This document shows positions 18,434-27,733 of a stretch of 51,633 nt of DNA, piece after piece. This DNA is from an uncultured Clostridia bacterium (GTDB lineage Bacteria > Bacillota > Clostridia > Oscillospirales > Acutalibacteraceae), in NCBI GenBank assembly GCA_946186245.1, contig CAMHMN010000008.1, positions 1-51,633 on the forward strand, given 5' to 3'. The notes beneath the pieces were generated by a model. The model searched no databases. It was not told the DNA's origin and was given only the letters and a program-made list of their open reading frames with translations. Made by a program: the position numbers and the translations under genes. Within the stretch, counting starts at the first letter, position 1; every line of letters begins with the position of its first letter.

Positions 18434-19846
18434 TCATTGAAAAACCGGCGCATTGCTGGGAACTTGAAATTGTCTGGAAGATAAACGCCTGTAATAAATC
18501 AGGTAGATTACCGAACTGATGCCCCATGTCAGGGGATAAACCCAGAACAGCAGCACAATGTTGTGGGAAAAGTGCATGGCCACGGTAATGACTGTGACCC
18601 GGAGCACGCACCACACCGAAAGCATGACAAACATTGGCACGAAGGCTTTCCCTGCTCCTCTGCAAACACCCGCGATACAGTGTGAAAACGCAAGCAGACA
18701 GAAGAAAAGCGATTCCGTGCGTGTTTGAAGCACGCCTGTGGCAATCGCTTCCGGATCGTCCACAAAGGCCGTGATCAGAGGCCTGGCAAACACAAATATG
18801 GTCAGCCCGATCAATTCCGCCAACAGCACAGATGTGATGATGCCGAAGCGGGCGCCCTTGCGTGTGCGGTCATACTGCCTGGCGCCGAGATTCTGGCTGA
18901 TAAATGTGGTGATTGCCATCGAAAATGAGACGATCGGCAGAAACGCGAAGCCTTCAATGCGGGAATACGCACCGCATGCAGCCATTGCCACATCGCCGAA
19001 TGTATTGATATTTGTCTGCACCAGCACATTGGCCAGACCAATCACGGAATTCTGCACACCCGATGGAATTCCCAACCGCAGTATTTCAGCAAGAATTGCC
19101 CTGTCGATCCGGAGCTTTTGCCATGAAAGTGCATACACCGTGTCCTTTTTGCAAAGCTGACGCAGGCAGAGCAGGGAAGACGCCGCCTGCGAAATAGCTG
19201 TGGCGATGGCGGCCCATCGGATGTCAAGCCCGCAGGGGCCCACGAATAACCAGTCCAGGAAAATATTCAACGCGGAAGAAAAAATCAGATAATAGAGCGG
19301 TCTGCGGCTGTCTCCGACCGCATTCATCACGCCTTTGAGCGCATTGTACATCACCATTGCGGGAGTGCCGAGAAAGAAGTACCGGAAATATCGGATGGAC
19401 TGAGGCAGAACGTCCGGGTCTGTCTTCATCAACCGAAGGATAGACGGCGTTGCGGCGGCTCCGATCACCGCCAGAAGCAGTCCGGAGAGCAGAGAAACCA
19501 GCACATTGGTATGCACGGCGCGGGAAACGCTCTCGCGATCGCCTGCGCCAAAGTACCTGCTGATCACCACACCTGCTCCCATCGACACCCCGATGAAAAA
19601 ACTGATGAAAAGAAATATCAGACTACCGGATGAAGCAACGGCAGCAAAAGCCCTGTCGCCCAGGTAATGACCTACTATCCAGGCGTCTGCGGTATTGTAG
19701 AGCTGCTGGAACAGCTGGCTTAAAAAAATCGGAAAAGCAAAGGACAGAATCATTCTGCGCGGATTTCCCTCGGTAAGCAGAACGGCTTCACTGTGGATTT
19801 TTGTTTTGTTATGCATGAAATCTTTTATTGTCGACTGACAGAGCAT
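18434..19846 (-). CDS. MATE-family multidrug/organic cation efflux transporter
   Basis: 470 residues from ATG 19846, chosen because AAAGGAG lies upstream (spacing about 14, slightly long); an ATG at 19816 is the main alternative. Twelve membrane helices in two repeats: FPIFLSQLFQQLYNTADAWI opens the first, and LRLGIPSGVQNSVIGLANVL opens the second. The spacing is typical of DinF/NorM-type sodium- or proton-driven exporters. Substrate unknown. The gene stands alone on the minus strand. Confidence 0.9.
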   Translation of the reverse strand: MLCQSTIKDFMHNKTKIHSEAVLLTEGNPRRMILSFAFPIFLSQLFQQLYNTADAWIVGHYLGDRAFAAVASSGSLIFLFISFFIGVSMGAGVVISRYFGAGDRESVSRAVHTNVLVSLLSGLLLAVIGAAATPSILRLMKTDPDVLPQSIRYFRYFFLGTPAMVMYNALKGVMNAVGDSRRPLYYLIFSSALNIFLDWLFVGPCGLDIRWAAIATAISQAASSLLCLRQLCKKDTVYALSWQKLRIDRAILAEILRLGIPSGVQNSVIGLANVLVQTNINTFGDVAMAACGAYSRIEGFAFLPIVSFSMAITTFISQNLGARQYDRTRKGARFGIITSVLLAELIGLTIFVFARPLITAFVDDPEAIATGVLQTRTESLFFCLLAFSHCIAGVCRGAGKAFVPMFVMLSVWCVLRVTVITVAMHFSHNIVLLFWVYPLTWGISSVIYLIYYRRLSSRQFQVPSNAPVFQ

Positions 19847-20027
19847 TGGATGTTTCCAGTCTCCTTTGATTTGGTTTAAGTGTTTGTCTGCATCAAATAA
19901 ATGTATTATACTCTGTTTGCGTAATAAAATCAATCATTAATTCGTTGCATTTGATGCGGCTATCATACTTCATAGAGCGCGACAGGCTCAAGTCGGACAA
20001 AACAATTCATAAAGCAGAATCTTTTTG

Positions 20028-20056
20028 TTGAGATATTGAATTTCCCGTGTTATAAT
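20028..20056 (+). promoter_or_regulatory. Promoter TTGAGA-17-TATAAT
   Basis: TTGAGA (20028-20033), a 17-bp spacer and TATAAT (20051-20056). It points towards the acyltransferase-GH25 gene, about 335 bp away, across a stretch holding coding remnants. Confidence 0.65.
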
Positions 20057-20390
20057 GTTATCGATAATGTCTGTAAATCCGTCAGCTTGATGAATGGATG
20101 CTCGTTTGAGGCCGGTTTTCAATATTATCGCGCAGCTACTGTCAGATTAGGAAGGAGATCGGGCGTTGCGAAAAAGATGATAGCCTGTATCCTGGTATCA
20201 GCAGAAAAAAACAAGGCAGAGTTTTAATATTTTGATCTGAAGACCAATCTGGAAACATCTCAGCACGAAAGCATCCGCCGACGGCTGGAAGTCATCAACC
20301 GTCCGGATGTGACACGGGAGGAACTGGATGCCGTGGCGGATCTTCTGCTTCGATCCATTATCTTATTGCAATGGAGGAATACGATACCAC
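20057..20390 (+). other. Long leader or gene remnant before the acyltransferase gene
   Basis: After a promoter and AAGGAG (20152-20157), a short frame reads KKMIACILVSAEKNKAEF then stop. Further on, another open stretch reads NLETSQHESIRRRLEVINRP and LDAVADLLLRSIILLQW without a start. These look like ends of a deleted gene with a signal-peptide-like start. No intact gene is seen. Confidence 0.35.
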
Positions 20391-22178
20391 ATGAAGAATC
20401 AGACCTTAGTTTTGAAACAGCGTCAGACATGGTGCGACATCTTTCGCGGAATATGTGCGCTGACAGTCATTCTGTCACATATTCCCGGGACGCCTGACGC
20501 GATTGTAATGTACGTCACACCGTTTACACTGCCGGGATTCTTTGTGCTGTCGGGGTATTTTACCAGGAATTACGGCGGTGATCTGCCGGAATACTTCTAC
20601 AACAAGGTACTTCAAGCATTGATTCTCAGACTGATGTTCTGCTTCTTTATACTCACGATTTCTATGAAAGTGATTGTCAATCTGATACTTCATCCCACCA
20701 CTGTTCCGTATTGGCTGTACGATATCCTGGCAACCTTTCTTTTCAAACCGACCGGCAATTTTTTCTCCATACTGGTGCTCTGCTCCGTTATTTTTATTGT
20801 CGTCGATACAGTCTGCCGTGATAAGCCCATTCCGATGATGCTGGCAGCGACGGCGATCGCCGCGGTGGGATTTGTCATCACCCGTGAGCGGATCATAAAG
20901 CCCTGGAACTGGGACACGTCGCTTGTCTGCTCGTTCTTTTACATTTTCGGTTACTGTGCAAGGCAGACCGGGCTGATCTCCAAATGGCACTTCAAGCCGA
21001 GGCATGCCGTTGTCTCGGGCGGCGTGTTTTTCACGCTTGTAACGGGTTCTGCTCTGACAATCGGTGTGGAAAAGTCAAGAATCATCGTGGCCAACAATAC
21101 ATTCCTTTCGCCGCTGGTATCAGTGCCGTTGTTTGTTACGGGCATTGCCTTTATCATCTGTCTTTCCCACCTGCTTCCGGATCAGTCAAAGCCAGTAAAA
21201 CTGCTGATGTATATCGGCAGGCATTCCATGCTCTATTTTATGATAGGCGGACCGGTGCTTGCCTATGTCAACTATTTTCTCACACTGCTTTATGAGGCTG
21301 TCCACTGGGATATTCTGCTGAATAAATGGGTGAGAATTCCTTTCATCTTTATTACCGCCGTGACTGCCACGCTGCTTCCTGCCAAGTTTTCCGACCGGTT
21401 CTGTCCTGCGCTCAACGGACGGATCCGACTTCCGCAGGGAGTGGTCAAAAAGTATCCCAAAGCATGCGTTGCCGCTTGTGCGTCGGCTTTCTTCCTCGTG
21501 GCGGGATTCCTTGCCGCTTCCGCCGCCGGGCTGATTGTTCCCAATGACATCTACGCCGGCAGGTATCCCGTTCGCGGCGTCGACGTCTCTTCCTATCAGG
21601 GCAGAATTGACTGGAATGAGCTGGAAGCGCAGGATGTCAGATTCGCCTACATCAAGGCGACCGAGGGCAGCGGCCATGTGGATTCGTACTTTTACGACAA
21701 CTGGCGCGCCGTTTCCGCAACCGACATCAGGGCAGGCGCCTATCATTTTTTCAGCTTTGAAAGTCCGGGAAAGACACAGGCGCAGAATTTCATTTCCACT
21801 GTCCCGGTTGTATCAGACGCCCTTCCGCCGGTGGTGGATCTGGAATACTACGGCAGCCATGAAAGAAACCCGCTTCCGGCCGGAAAAATCGTACCGGAAT
21901 TGCGCGATTTGCTTGATGCGTTGGAACAGCATTACGGCAAACGCCCCATGATTTATGTGACCGAGCCGTCCTATCTCCAATATGTCTACACCTATTTTGA
22001 CGATTACGATCTCTGGTTCCGCAACGTGATAACCAATCCGCCGGAAGGAGACTGGCTCTTCTGGCAATACACAGACAGAGAGCAGCTGCGTGGATATGAC
22101 GGGAAGGAAAAATTCATCGACATGAACGTATTTCTTGGCACAGAAGAAGAATGGGAGGGCTTTGTCAGCGGCAGGTGA
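20391..22178 (+). CDS. Membrane acyltransferase fused to GH25 lysozyme
   Basis: 595 residues from ATG 20391 (GGAGG 13 bp upstream). Residues 1 to about 340 form an acyltransferase-3 (OafA/YrhL-like) membrane domain of about ten helices, opening with QTWCDIFRGICALTVILSHI. A further helix (ACASAFFLVAGFLAASAAGL) leads into a GH25 muramidase domain from about residue 393: YPVRGVDVSSYQGRIDW, FAYIKATEGSG, AGAYHFFSFES and VVDLEYYG with the catalytic Asp/Glu. GH25 should face outside and cut peptidoglycan; acyltransferase-3 proteins add acetyl groups to surface glycans. The fusion suggests linked O-acetylation and cleavage of wall glycan (inference). The region just before GH25 looks like the usual anchor of a stand-alone GH25 protein. 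Confidence 0.85.
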   Translation: MKNQTLVLKQRQTWCDIFRGICALTVILSHIPGTPDAIVMYVTPFTLPGFFVLSGYFTRNYGGDLPEYFYNKVLQALILRLMFCFFILTISMKVIVNLILHPTTVPYWLYDILATFLFKPTGNFFSILVLCSVIFIVVDTVCRDKPIPMMLAATAIAAVGFVITRERIIKPWNWDTSLVCSFFYIFGYCARQTGLISKWHFKPRHAVVSGGVFFTLVTGSALTIGVEKSRIIVANNTFLSPLVSVPLFVTGIAFIICLSHLLPDQSKPVKLLMYIGRHSMLYFMIGGPVLAYVNYFLTLLYEAVHWDILLNKWVRIPFIFITAVTATLLPAKFSDRFCPALNGRIRLPQGVVKKYPKACVAACASAFFLVAGFLAASAAGLIVPNDIYAGRYPVRGVDVSSYQGRIDWNELEAQDVRFAYIKATEGSGHVDSYFYDNWRAVSATDIRAGAYHFFSFESPGKTQAQNFISTVPVVSDALPPVVDLEYYGSHERNPLPAGKIVPELRDLLDALEQHYGKRPMIYVTEPSYLQYVYTYFDDYDLWFRNVITNPPEGDWLFWQYTDREQLRGYDGKEKFIDMNVFLGTEEEWEGFVSGR

Positions 22179-22298
22179 TGCGTGAAAATGTTTGACGACA
22201 ATGACAGGACGAATAAACCGGCTGCGAAATAGCTGTGATCAATATGGGTAATAATGTTAAAAAAATCAAATAAATAAACAAAAAAATCACGAAAACTA

Positions 22299-22327
22299 TT
22301 GACTGTTTTCCGCAAATGTGATAAAAT
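22299..22327 (+). promoter_or_regulatory. Promoter TTGACT-17-TAAAAT
   Basis: TTGACT (22299-22304), 17-bp spacer, TAAAAT (22322-22327), 54 bp before the lipoprotein start. Between them a small hairpin (GTTGAG/CTCAAC) lies just before the GGAGG ribosome site. Confidence 0.7.
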
Positions 22328-22380
22328 CTTAGTGATATTACACGTTGAGCAAAGCCTCAACGGAATGGAGGTTTTTTCGC

Positions 22381-23430
22381 ATGAAGAAAATGAAATCATT
22401 GACGGCATTTGTGGTGGCGCTCCTGCTTGTGCTAGGCATGGCGGGTTGCGGAGCGGTGGAAGATGAAACCATCAGAAGTGTCAAAAACGGACATCCCACC
22501 GCCTATCCGGATATTTCCTACGATCAGGCATTCGGCGAGTTTTACAGCACTCCCCAGTGGACTCATTTCAAGGGTACCCGAAACGGCCCCGATGATGACA
22601 ACGACGGAAAACCGGATTACGTGGAGGAGAATATCGAAATAGTTGAGTTTACCGGTAAATGTACATATATGGATAAAGAAGTGACAGCGTTGATACAGTT
22701 TCAGATCAATGATGACGACACATTTTCGGCTGAATTCTGTTCGCTGAATGACATTCCGCAGAGTACCCTTGTGCTCTATGCCCTGATTTCAAACCCCTTT
22801 GAGGAGTATCAGGAAAAACACTTCGGAAAAAAGAGTCAAAATTCCGACGATTTGGATGATTTATTCAAAGACCCCGACGATGACCAAGAGTCCGTTTCTG
22901 ACCCGGATGACGATGCGGACGAAGAGGGAATCACGCCCGACCCCGATAATACCATCAAGGTGAAAAAGGCAACCTGCAGCAAGCACGCCGGCAACGGAAA
23001 GTACGGAAGAAAGTACGGCGCGAATATGGCGGTTGACGGCAAGGCGGAGACCTGCTGGATGGCAAACGGAAAAGCCGGCGGCGCAGGCAACTGGATCAAG
23101 CTCGATTTCGGGAAAAAAGTCACGGTTACAGGGATAAAGATCATCAACGGCAACACATGGGACGGCTACTACAAGGGTTCCTTCATTAAGGGCTACGATG
23201 AGCTCTTTGAAAAGAACGGAAGGCTCTGCGATTTTGAACTTGAATTCAGCGACGGAACCAAATATACCGGTACGGCGCAGGATTCAAACGAATCCTTCTT
23301 CATGGATAATATCTTCTATCTGGACGAGCCTGTTGTAACCTCCTATGTCAAGCTCAAGGTCAAGTCAGGTTATGAAGGGTATAAATACGCCAATAATGTC
23401 TGCATAGGTGAAATACAGGCGTTTTGCTGA
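22381..23430 (+). CDS. Lipoprotein with C-terminal discoidin-like domain
   Basis: 349 residues from ATG 22381 (GGAGG 8 bp upstream). The lipoprotein signal ends in LGMAGC. After an N-terminal domain of about 130 residues comes a very acidic linker (SDDLDDLFKDPDDDQE and SDPDDDADEEG). The C-terminal domain (about residues 200-349) resembles a discoidin/F5-8-type C fold: a Trp-rich entry (AVDGKAETCWMA), WIKLDFGKKVTVTGIKIING, and a closing strand VCIGEIQAF. It probably binds surface carbohydrate or protein. The next gene follows by 17 bp, suggesting an operon with a cell-wall-type hydrolase. Confidence 0.8.
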   Translation: MKKMKSLTAFVVALLLVLGMAGCGAVEDETIRSVKNGHPTAYPDISYDQAFGEFYSTPQWTHFKGTRNGPDDDNDGKPDYVEENIEIVEFTGKCTYMDKEVTALIQFQINDDDTFSAEFCSLNDIPQSTLVLYALISNPFEEYQEKHFGKKSQNSDDLDDLFKDPDDDQESVSDPDDDADEEGITPDPDNTIKVKKATCSKHAGNGKYGRKYGANMAVDGKAETCWMANGKAGGAGNWIKLDFGKKVTVTGIKIINGNTWDGYYKGSFIKGYDELFEKNGRLCDFELEFSDGTKYTGTAQDSNESFFMDNIFYLDEPVVTSYVKLKVKSGYEGYKYANNVCIGEIQAFC

Positions 23431-23447
23431 GTGGGGAGGCGTTTGGA

Positions 23448-24749
23448 ATGAAATCTGACCGCGTCAGAAAAAACAAAAAACGGACGACGGGGATCGCTGT
23501 CCTGTCTGTCGTTTTGGTTGCGGTTGTGATTGCCGCGGTGAGCATTCCGTTTTTCAAAGGCAAAGAAAGAGAAAAACGTGTCATAACTCCGTCCGACAAT
23601 TCCCCCGTGGTTTCGTCCACGGATAAGACCCCGTCTGATGCGGCTTCCGTTGAACCGATGCGTGAAACCGACAAGGAACTGAGCAAGGCCTTAGACCGGA
23701 TCGCTTCCGACCATCGGGCCTCCGCCGTTCAGGTCGCTGTAATAAAAAACGGCAAAGTCGTGGAAACCTACAATTACGGAAGCAAGGATAAATCAAAACA
23801 GGAACCTGTCACGACCGATACGGTGTTCCGTGCGGCGTCGCTTTCCAAGCTCGTTGACGCCATGGCGGTCATGAAGCTCTCTGAAGAAGGAAAAATGGAT
23901 ATTGATGCCGATGTGGGAAAGTATCTCGGATATAAGGTGAGAAGCAAAAAATATCCCGACACCAGAATCACCCCCCGCATGCTGATGTCACATACGTCCG
24001 GCATCGTTGATTCCGAAAGCTTTCTGAAATCGCGCAACAGCCATTCCTCTGTTCCCCTGAAAAAACTGCTTTCGCAGTCCTCGAGCTTTACGTCAAAGCA
24101 ACCGGGCAAATCCCATAAATATTCCAATTTCGGCATAGCGGTTCTCGCTGCGGCGGCGGAGAAAAAAGCGGGGCAGCCCTTCTATGAATACACAGAAAAC
24201 GAGCTGTTCAGACCGCTGGGAATTAAAGGTTCCTTCCTGGCCTCGCGGATAGAGGATTCAAAAAGCATCGCCTGCCTGTACAATACCAGAGGAAATCCTT
24301 CCTACACCGTGAAGCGTCAGCTCAGCGAAAAATGCGCAAAGGAATTGGGACAGACGCATCACATCTATCAGGGAAATATCACGATCAGCGCAGCCGATTA
24401 CGCCAGATTGCTCTGCGTGCTGATGAACGGAGGAAAGGGCGAGGACGGGCAGCAGATTCTTTCTCCCGAAAGCGCGGATGAAATACTGAAAATCCAATTC
24501 CAGTCAGGCGGCACCAACTGCGGACTCTGCAATTATCTTTCCAAAACGATTGTGAAGGGCAGAACCATGCACTATCACACAGGCAGCAACTTCGGCATGT
24601 ACTCCAGCTTTGCGTTTGATGCAGAGGATCAGACCGGCGTTGTCGTTTTCACCAGCGGTGCGGACGCCAAAAAAGAAAGCAGCGGCGTTTACAATGTGTG
24701 CGGTGAGATTATCAGGGCGGTCTACAAGGGCTCGATAATTCAAGACTAA
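23448..24749 (+). CDS. Beta-lactamase-family (class C fold) serine hydrolase
   Basis: 433 residues from ATG 23448 (GGGGAGG upstream). One N-terminal membrane helix (TGIAVLSVVLVAVVIAAVSI) and a Ser/Asp/Thr-rich linker put the enzyme outside the cell. Catalytic motifs: S131-x-x-K134 (AASLSKLVD), Y225-x-N (KYSNFG) and a third-strand HTGSN in place of KTG. HTSGI is typical of the esterase/D-aminopeptidase branch. Likely a peptidoglycan or D-amino-acid peptidase or esterase rather than an antibiotic resistance enzyme. Confidence 0.87.
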   Translation: MKSDRVRKNKKRTTGIAVLSVVLVAVVIAAVSIPFFKGKEREKRVITPSDNSPVVSSTDKTPSDAASVEPMRETDKELSKALDRIASDHRASAVQVAVIKNGKVVETYNYGSKDKSKQEPVTTDTVFRAASLSKLVDAMAVMKLSEEGKMDIDADVGKYLGYKVRSKKYPDTRITPRMLMSHTSGIVDSESFLKSRNSHSSVPLKKLLSQSSSFTSKQPGKSHKYSNFGIAVLAAAAEKKAGQPFYEYTENELFRPLGIKGSFLASRIEDSKSIACLYNTRGNPSYTVKRQLSEKCAKELGQTHHIYQGNITISAADYARLLCVLMNGGKGEDGQQILSPESADEILKIQFQSGGTNCGLCNYLSKTIVKGRTMHYHTGSNFGMYSSFAFDAEDQTGVVVFTSGADAKKESSGVYNVCGEIIRAVYKGSIIQD

Positions 24750-24811
24750 ATATCTGTCCTGACAAAACAATCATGCTTGTGAAATCAGACTGAAGCTATC
24801 TTCAATCCTTT

Positions 24812-24866
24812 CATATCAAAACAACCGGCAATTCGTGAGAACGGAGTTGCCGGTTGTTTTGATATG
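24812..24866. terminator. 20-bp perfect inverted repeat, terminator
   Basis: CATATCAAAACAACCGGCAA pairs perfectly with its complement at 24847-24866 across a 15-nt loop. The GC-rich inner stem flanked by AAAA/TTTT suits a bidirectional terminator; it separates the hydrolase gene from the secretion island. Confidence 0.8.
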
Positions 24867-25033
24867 GTGATGAATCATGATTACCGGGCGTACATGACAT
24901 CCCTTTTTATTGCTTGCTCCTAAAAATCACATAAATTACAGGCAATCGGATATGATTGCGTTGAAATGATTAAAATGATGTTAGCAAATTGTAAGTTATT
25001 GTAATAAAAGTATTTCAAAAATGTTCAGAAGCA
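24867..25033 (+). other. AT-rich intergenic stretch before the secretion island
   Basis: No gene is seen. The stretch is strongly AT-rich and carries several TTG/TAAAAT-like motifs. It could hold an upstream promoter element or regulator sites, but none is clear. Confidence 0.4.
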
Positions 25034-25062
25034 TTGACATTTTTTATAATAGGGTGTACAAT
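25034..25062 (+). promoter_or_regulatory. Main promoter of the T7SS island
   Basis: Perfect -35 TTGACA (25034-25039), 17-bp spacer, -10 TACAAT (25057-25062), about 112 bp before the first gene of the island. The leader of about 100 nt shows no clear riboswitch. Confidence 0.8.
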
Positions 25063-25173
25063 AAATACTGATAATCTTACAAAATGCATAGCCAAAATAA
25101 TTTGTATCGTGGTATCCACGAATTGATATACGCAGACATTGATCAGATTCTGTGTTTTTCAGAGGTGTAGAAT

Positions 25174-26931
25174 ATGGAATTCGATATTTCAATAGAAAAA
25201 AATGTGACGCTCACTTTCAAGGAAGCTGTTGCGATAGATGAAGTGTTATTTGAAATTGTAAACAAGAATCCCAACATCATGTTGTCCTGCTTCAGGAGCA
25301 TGGATAATGATCGCAAGCTGTATTTTGACAATATCGGCACCAAGACGCTGCTTGAATACTTTAATGAAAATGTCTTTTCCTCGGTGGATCTGCAGCAAAT
25401 GCTGCTGGATATGATACAGACCCTCAAAATACTGCTGGAGCACGGTTTTACGGAGGAGTCGATTCTGCTTGATCCCCAGTACGTATACATCAGCATCTAT
25501 GATAAGAGACCGAAGTTTGTCTGCGTGCCGTGTTCCGCTCAGCAGCAGGGGAATGACGCAAAGGCTTCCAAAGCCGCAAACACCGGGTTGGCAGAATTCT
25601 TCAGAAAGATCATTTACAGCGTAAAAACGGTCAATTCATACTCTCTCATCGGTGTGGTGCTGGAAGAAACTTCAAAGAAGAAATTCAGCATTTCTCATTT
25701 TGAAACACAGATGGAGCACTTTGTCGATATTACTTTGAAGGATGTGGAAAAGGGATACAATAAAGCATTATGGCTCGGCGTGCTGCTTCCTGTTATGACC
25801 GGCATTGTGGCAGTCCTGCTGTTCTGTATTGGCTTCCCGATTGCTGTTACGGCATTTATTGACATTGAACTTGTTGCGTATCTTTGTGTCGCAATAGCCG
25901 CTGTATTGACGTCGGTTCTGGGATTTGTACTTGCAAGGAAGCCGAAAAACAAAAAAAGCATAGAACGAAAGGAAATTAAATATAATTTCACAAATTCCGA
26001 GCTGGAAAGCATGAATGAAGAACGGAAAGCGCAGGAGATTGCGGAACAACGTGTTCGTGAGAAAAAAGTAGAGCATCTGGACATGAATACTGCGATAGCC
26101 AACGCTGTCGTGAAATCCGGTGTGATTACCATCAATCTGCCGCAGTCCGCCGATGTTTCCGCGCAGAAAAGACCCCCTGTTTCCTCTGATTCGGTCAGCA
26201 GACCGGCTAATGACAAAGGCAGGGCTTATGTCAGTCCCGATAATGGCAGGATGAATGCACCGGTCGGTGAAATGGGAGCGGCAGGATTTTCCGCCGCTGC
26301 GAACGCCGCAAGAAATCCCCAGCCTGCCGCGATCCCTGCAAGAAATCCCCAGCCTGTCGGCAATGCCGCTGTCAGTCTTAACGCGGTAAGAAATGCCGCG
26401 CCTGCAGGGGATGGCACAGTGGGTGCGAATGAGGCAAGGAATCCTGTGCCCGCAGGAAACGGCACGGTCGGTCAAAATGCCGCGGATGCATCAGGCGATG
26501 CGATTGCTTATGTACCCCGTGCGGATATCAGAAGGATCGATGACGTCGAAAGAGCCGCTGCTTATTCCAATGATGGCGACCGCACCAGTCTTCTGAACTT
26601 TTCCGATACTCCTTTACCTCAGAAACGATATACCCAAGGCACTACGCCATATCTTGTTTCGCTCAAGTCACCGGACAAGAAGTGCCTGCTAAATAAAGAA
26701 AGAATAACCGTCGGTTCGTCGGATGACTGCGACCTGATCATTAAGGTGGATACAGTTTCGCGACACCATGCCGTGATAACTGTATCCAAGATCGGATGCA
26801 CCATCGTGGATAATTCCACAAACGGCACCTATATCAATAATATGCGTATTCAAAAAGGTGTACCTGCGGCTGTCAAAAACGGAGATGTGATTTCTTTCAA
26901 CAGGGAGTCCTTCAGATATATTGACAGATGA
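25174..26931 (+). CDS. DUF6382-like FHA-domain membrane protein of the T7SS locus
   Basis: 585 residues, GAGGTG before ATG. Residues 1 to about 175 resemble the DUF6382 domain found on clostridial FHA proteins. Two membrane helices (about 198-259) follow, then a coiled charged segment and an Ala/Asn/Pro-rich linker (about 345-455) with repeats such as ARNPQPAAIPARNPQP. The C-terminal FHA domain (about 494-585) has VGSSDDCDL, SRHHAVI and STNGTYINN, so it should bind phospho-threonine. T471-S-L-L-N before the FHA is a possible phospho-site. As the first gene of the island it may couple the kinases to the EssC machine. The N-terminal domain with adjacent helices is placed as in EssB/YukC (pseudokinase plus membrane helix), but homology is only a guess. 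Confidence 0.75.
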   Translation: MEFDISIEKNVTLTFKEAVAIDEVLFEIVNKNPNIMLSCFRSMDNDRKLYFDNIGTKTLLEYFNENVFSSVDLQQMLLDMIQTLKILLEHGFTEESILLDPQYVYISIYDKRPKFVCVPCSAQQQGNDAKASKAANTGLAEFFRKIIYSVKTVNSYSLIGVVLEETSKKKFSISHFETQMEHFVDITLKDVEKGYNKALWLGVLLPVMTGIVAVLLFCIGFPIAVTAFIDIELVAYLCVAIAAVLTSVLGFVLARKPKNKKSIERKEIKYNFTNSELESMNEERKAQEIAEQRVREKKVEHLDMNTAIANAVVKSGVITINLPQSADVSAQKRPPVSSDSVSRPANDKGRAYVSPDNGRMNAPVGEMGAAGFSAAANAARNPQPAAIPARNPQPVGNAAVSLNAVRNAAPAGDGTVGANEARNPVPAGNGTVGQNAADASGDAIAYVPRADIRRIDDVERAAAYSNDGDRTSLLNFSDTPLPQKRYTQGTTPYLVSLKSPDKKCLLNKERITVGSSDDCDLIIKVDTVSRHHAVITVSKIGCTIVDNSTNGTYINNMRIQKGVPAAVKNGDVISFNRESFRYIDR

Positions 26932-26947
26932 TAAAGGGGGAGAAGCA

Positions 26948-27718
26948 ATGCAATATAACGTCGGATGTGATACTGATGCAGGGCTTGTCAGAAAACAGAA
27001 TCAGGACAGCTATATTGTAAGATACAACACAAGCTCGCAGGGAAACTCGTGTATTGCATTGCTCTGCGATGGAATGGGCGGATTGTCGGAAGGCGATCTG
27101 GCAAGCAATACCGTGGTAAAAGCATTTGAAAAATGGTACATCGAAAGATTTGAAAACAGATCGGACGGTTATCGCCAGTCCATTGATAATCTGGTTGATG
27201 AACTGAAGGTTGTCATCAAATACTGTCATGAAAAGCTGATCGAGTACGGAAGCAGAAAAAATATCAGACTGGGCACCACCCTGACGCTTTCTCTGATCCG
27301 TAATGATGAGTATATTGCCATGAACATCGGCGACAGCCGCATATATTCATTACAGGAGTATTATTTACAGATCACCAGAGATGATACGGTCGTAAACAGA
27401 ATGCTGGAAGAAAAAACCCTTACGCCTGTTGAAGCGGAAAACAGCAATAAAAAACATGTTCTGACCCAATGCATAGGCGTCGGAAATTCTCCTGTTCCTC
27501 ATATTTACATCGCAAAATGCCAGAAAGGTGATGTCCTGTTTCTTTGCTGCGACGGCATGTATCATAAACTCAGCGATGATGAAATCTGCGCCATGATGCA
27601 GAAACAGAGAATAGAATACGGCAAGAATTCCATGAATGACTTGAGAGAAATGATCAAGCAAGTCAAGTCAAGAGGAGAACGGGATAATATCACAGGCATA
27701 TTTATTACGATGGCCTGA
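26948..27718 (+). CDS. PP2C-family Ser/Thr protein phosphatase (first of two)
   Basis: 256 residues from ATG 26948 (AAGGGGGAG). PP2C motifs in order: GLVRKQNQDSY with metal-ligand Asp 20, LLCDGMGGLSEGD, the GTTLTLSLI strand, NIGDSRIY, CCDGMYHKLSDDE and ERDNITGIFI. All metal-binding acidic residues appear present. It should remove phosphate from targets of the neighbouring Ser/Thr kinases. It lies 16 bp after the FHA gene and 15 bp before a second PP2C gene. Confidence 0.9.
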   Translation: MQYNVGCDTDAGLVRKQNQDSYIVRYNTSSQGNSCIALLCDGMGGLSEGDLASNTVVKAFEKWYIERFENRSDGYRQSIDNLVDELKVVIKYCHEKLIEYGSRKNIRLGTTLTLSLIRNDEYIAMNIGDSRIYSLQEYYLQITRDDTVVNRMLEEKTLTPVEAENSNKKHVLTQCIGVGNSPVPHIYIAKCQKGDVLFLCCDGMYHKLSDDEICAMMQKQRIEYGKNSMNDLREMIKQVKSRGERDNITGIFITMA

Positions 27719-27733
27719 TATGGAGGAAAACAT

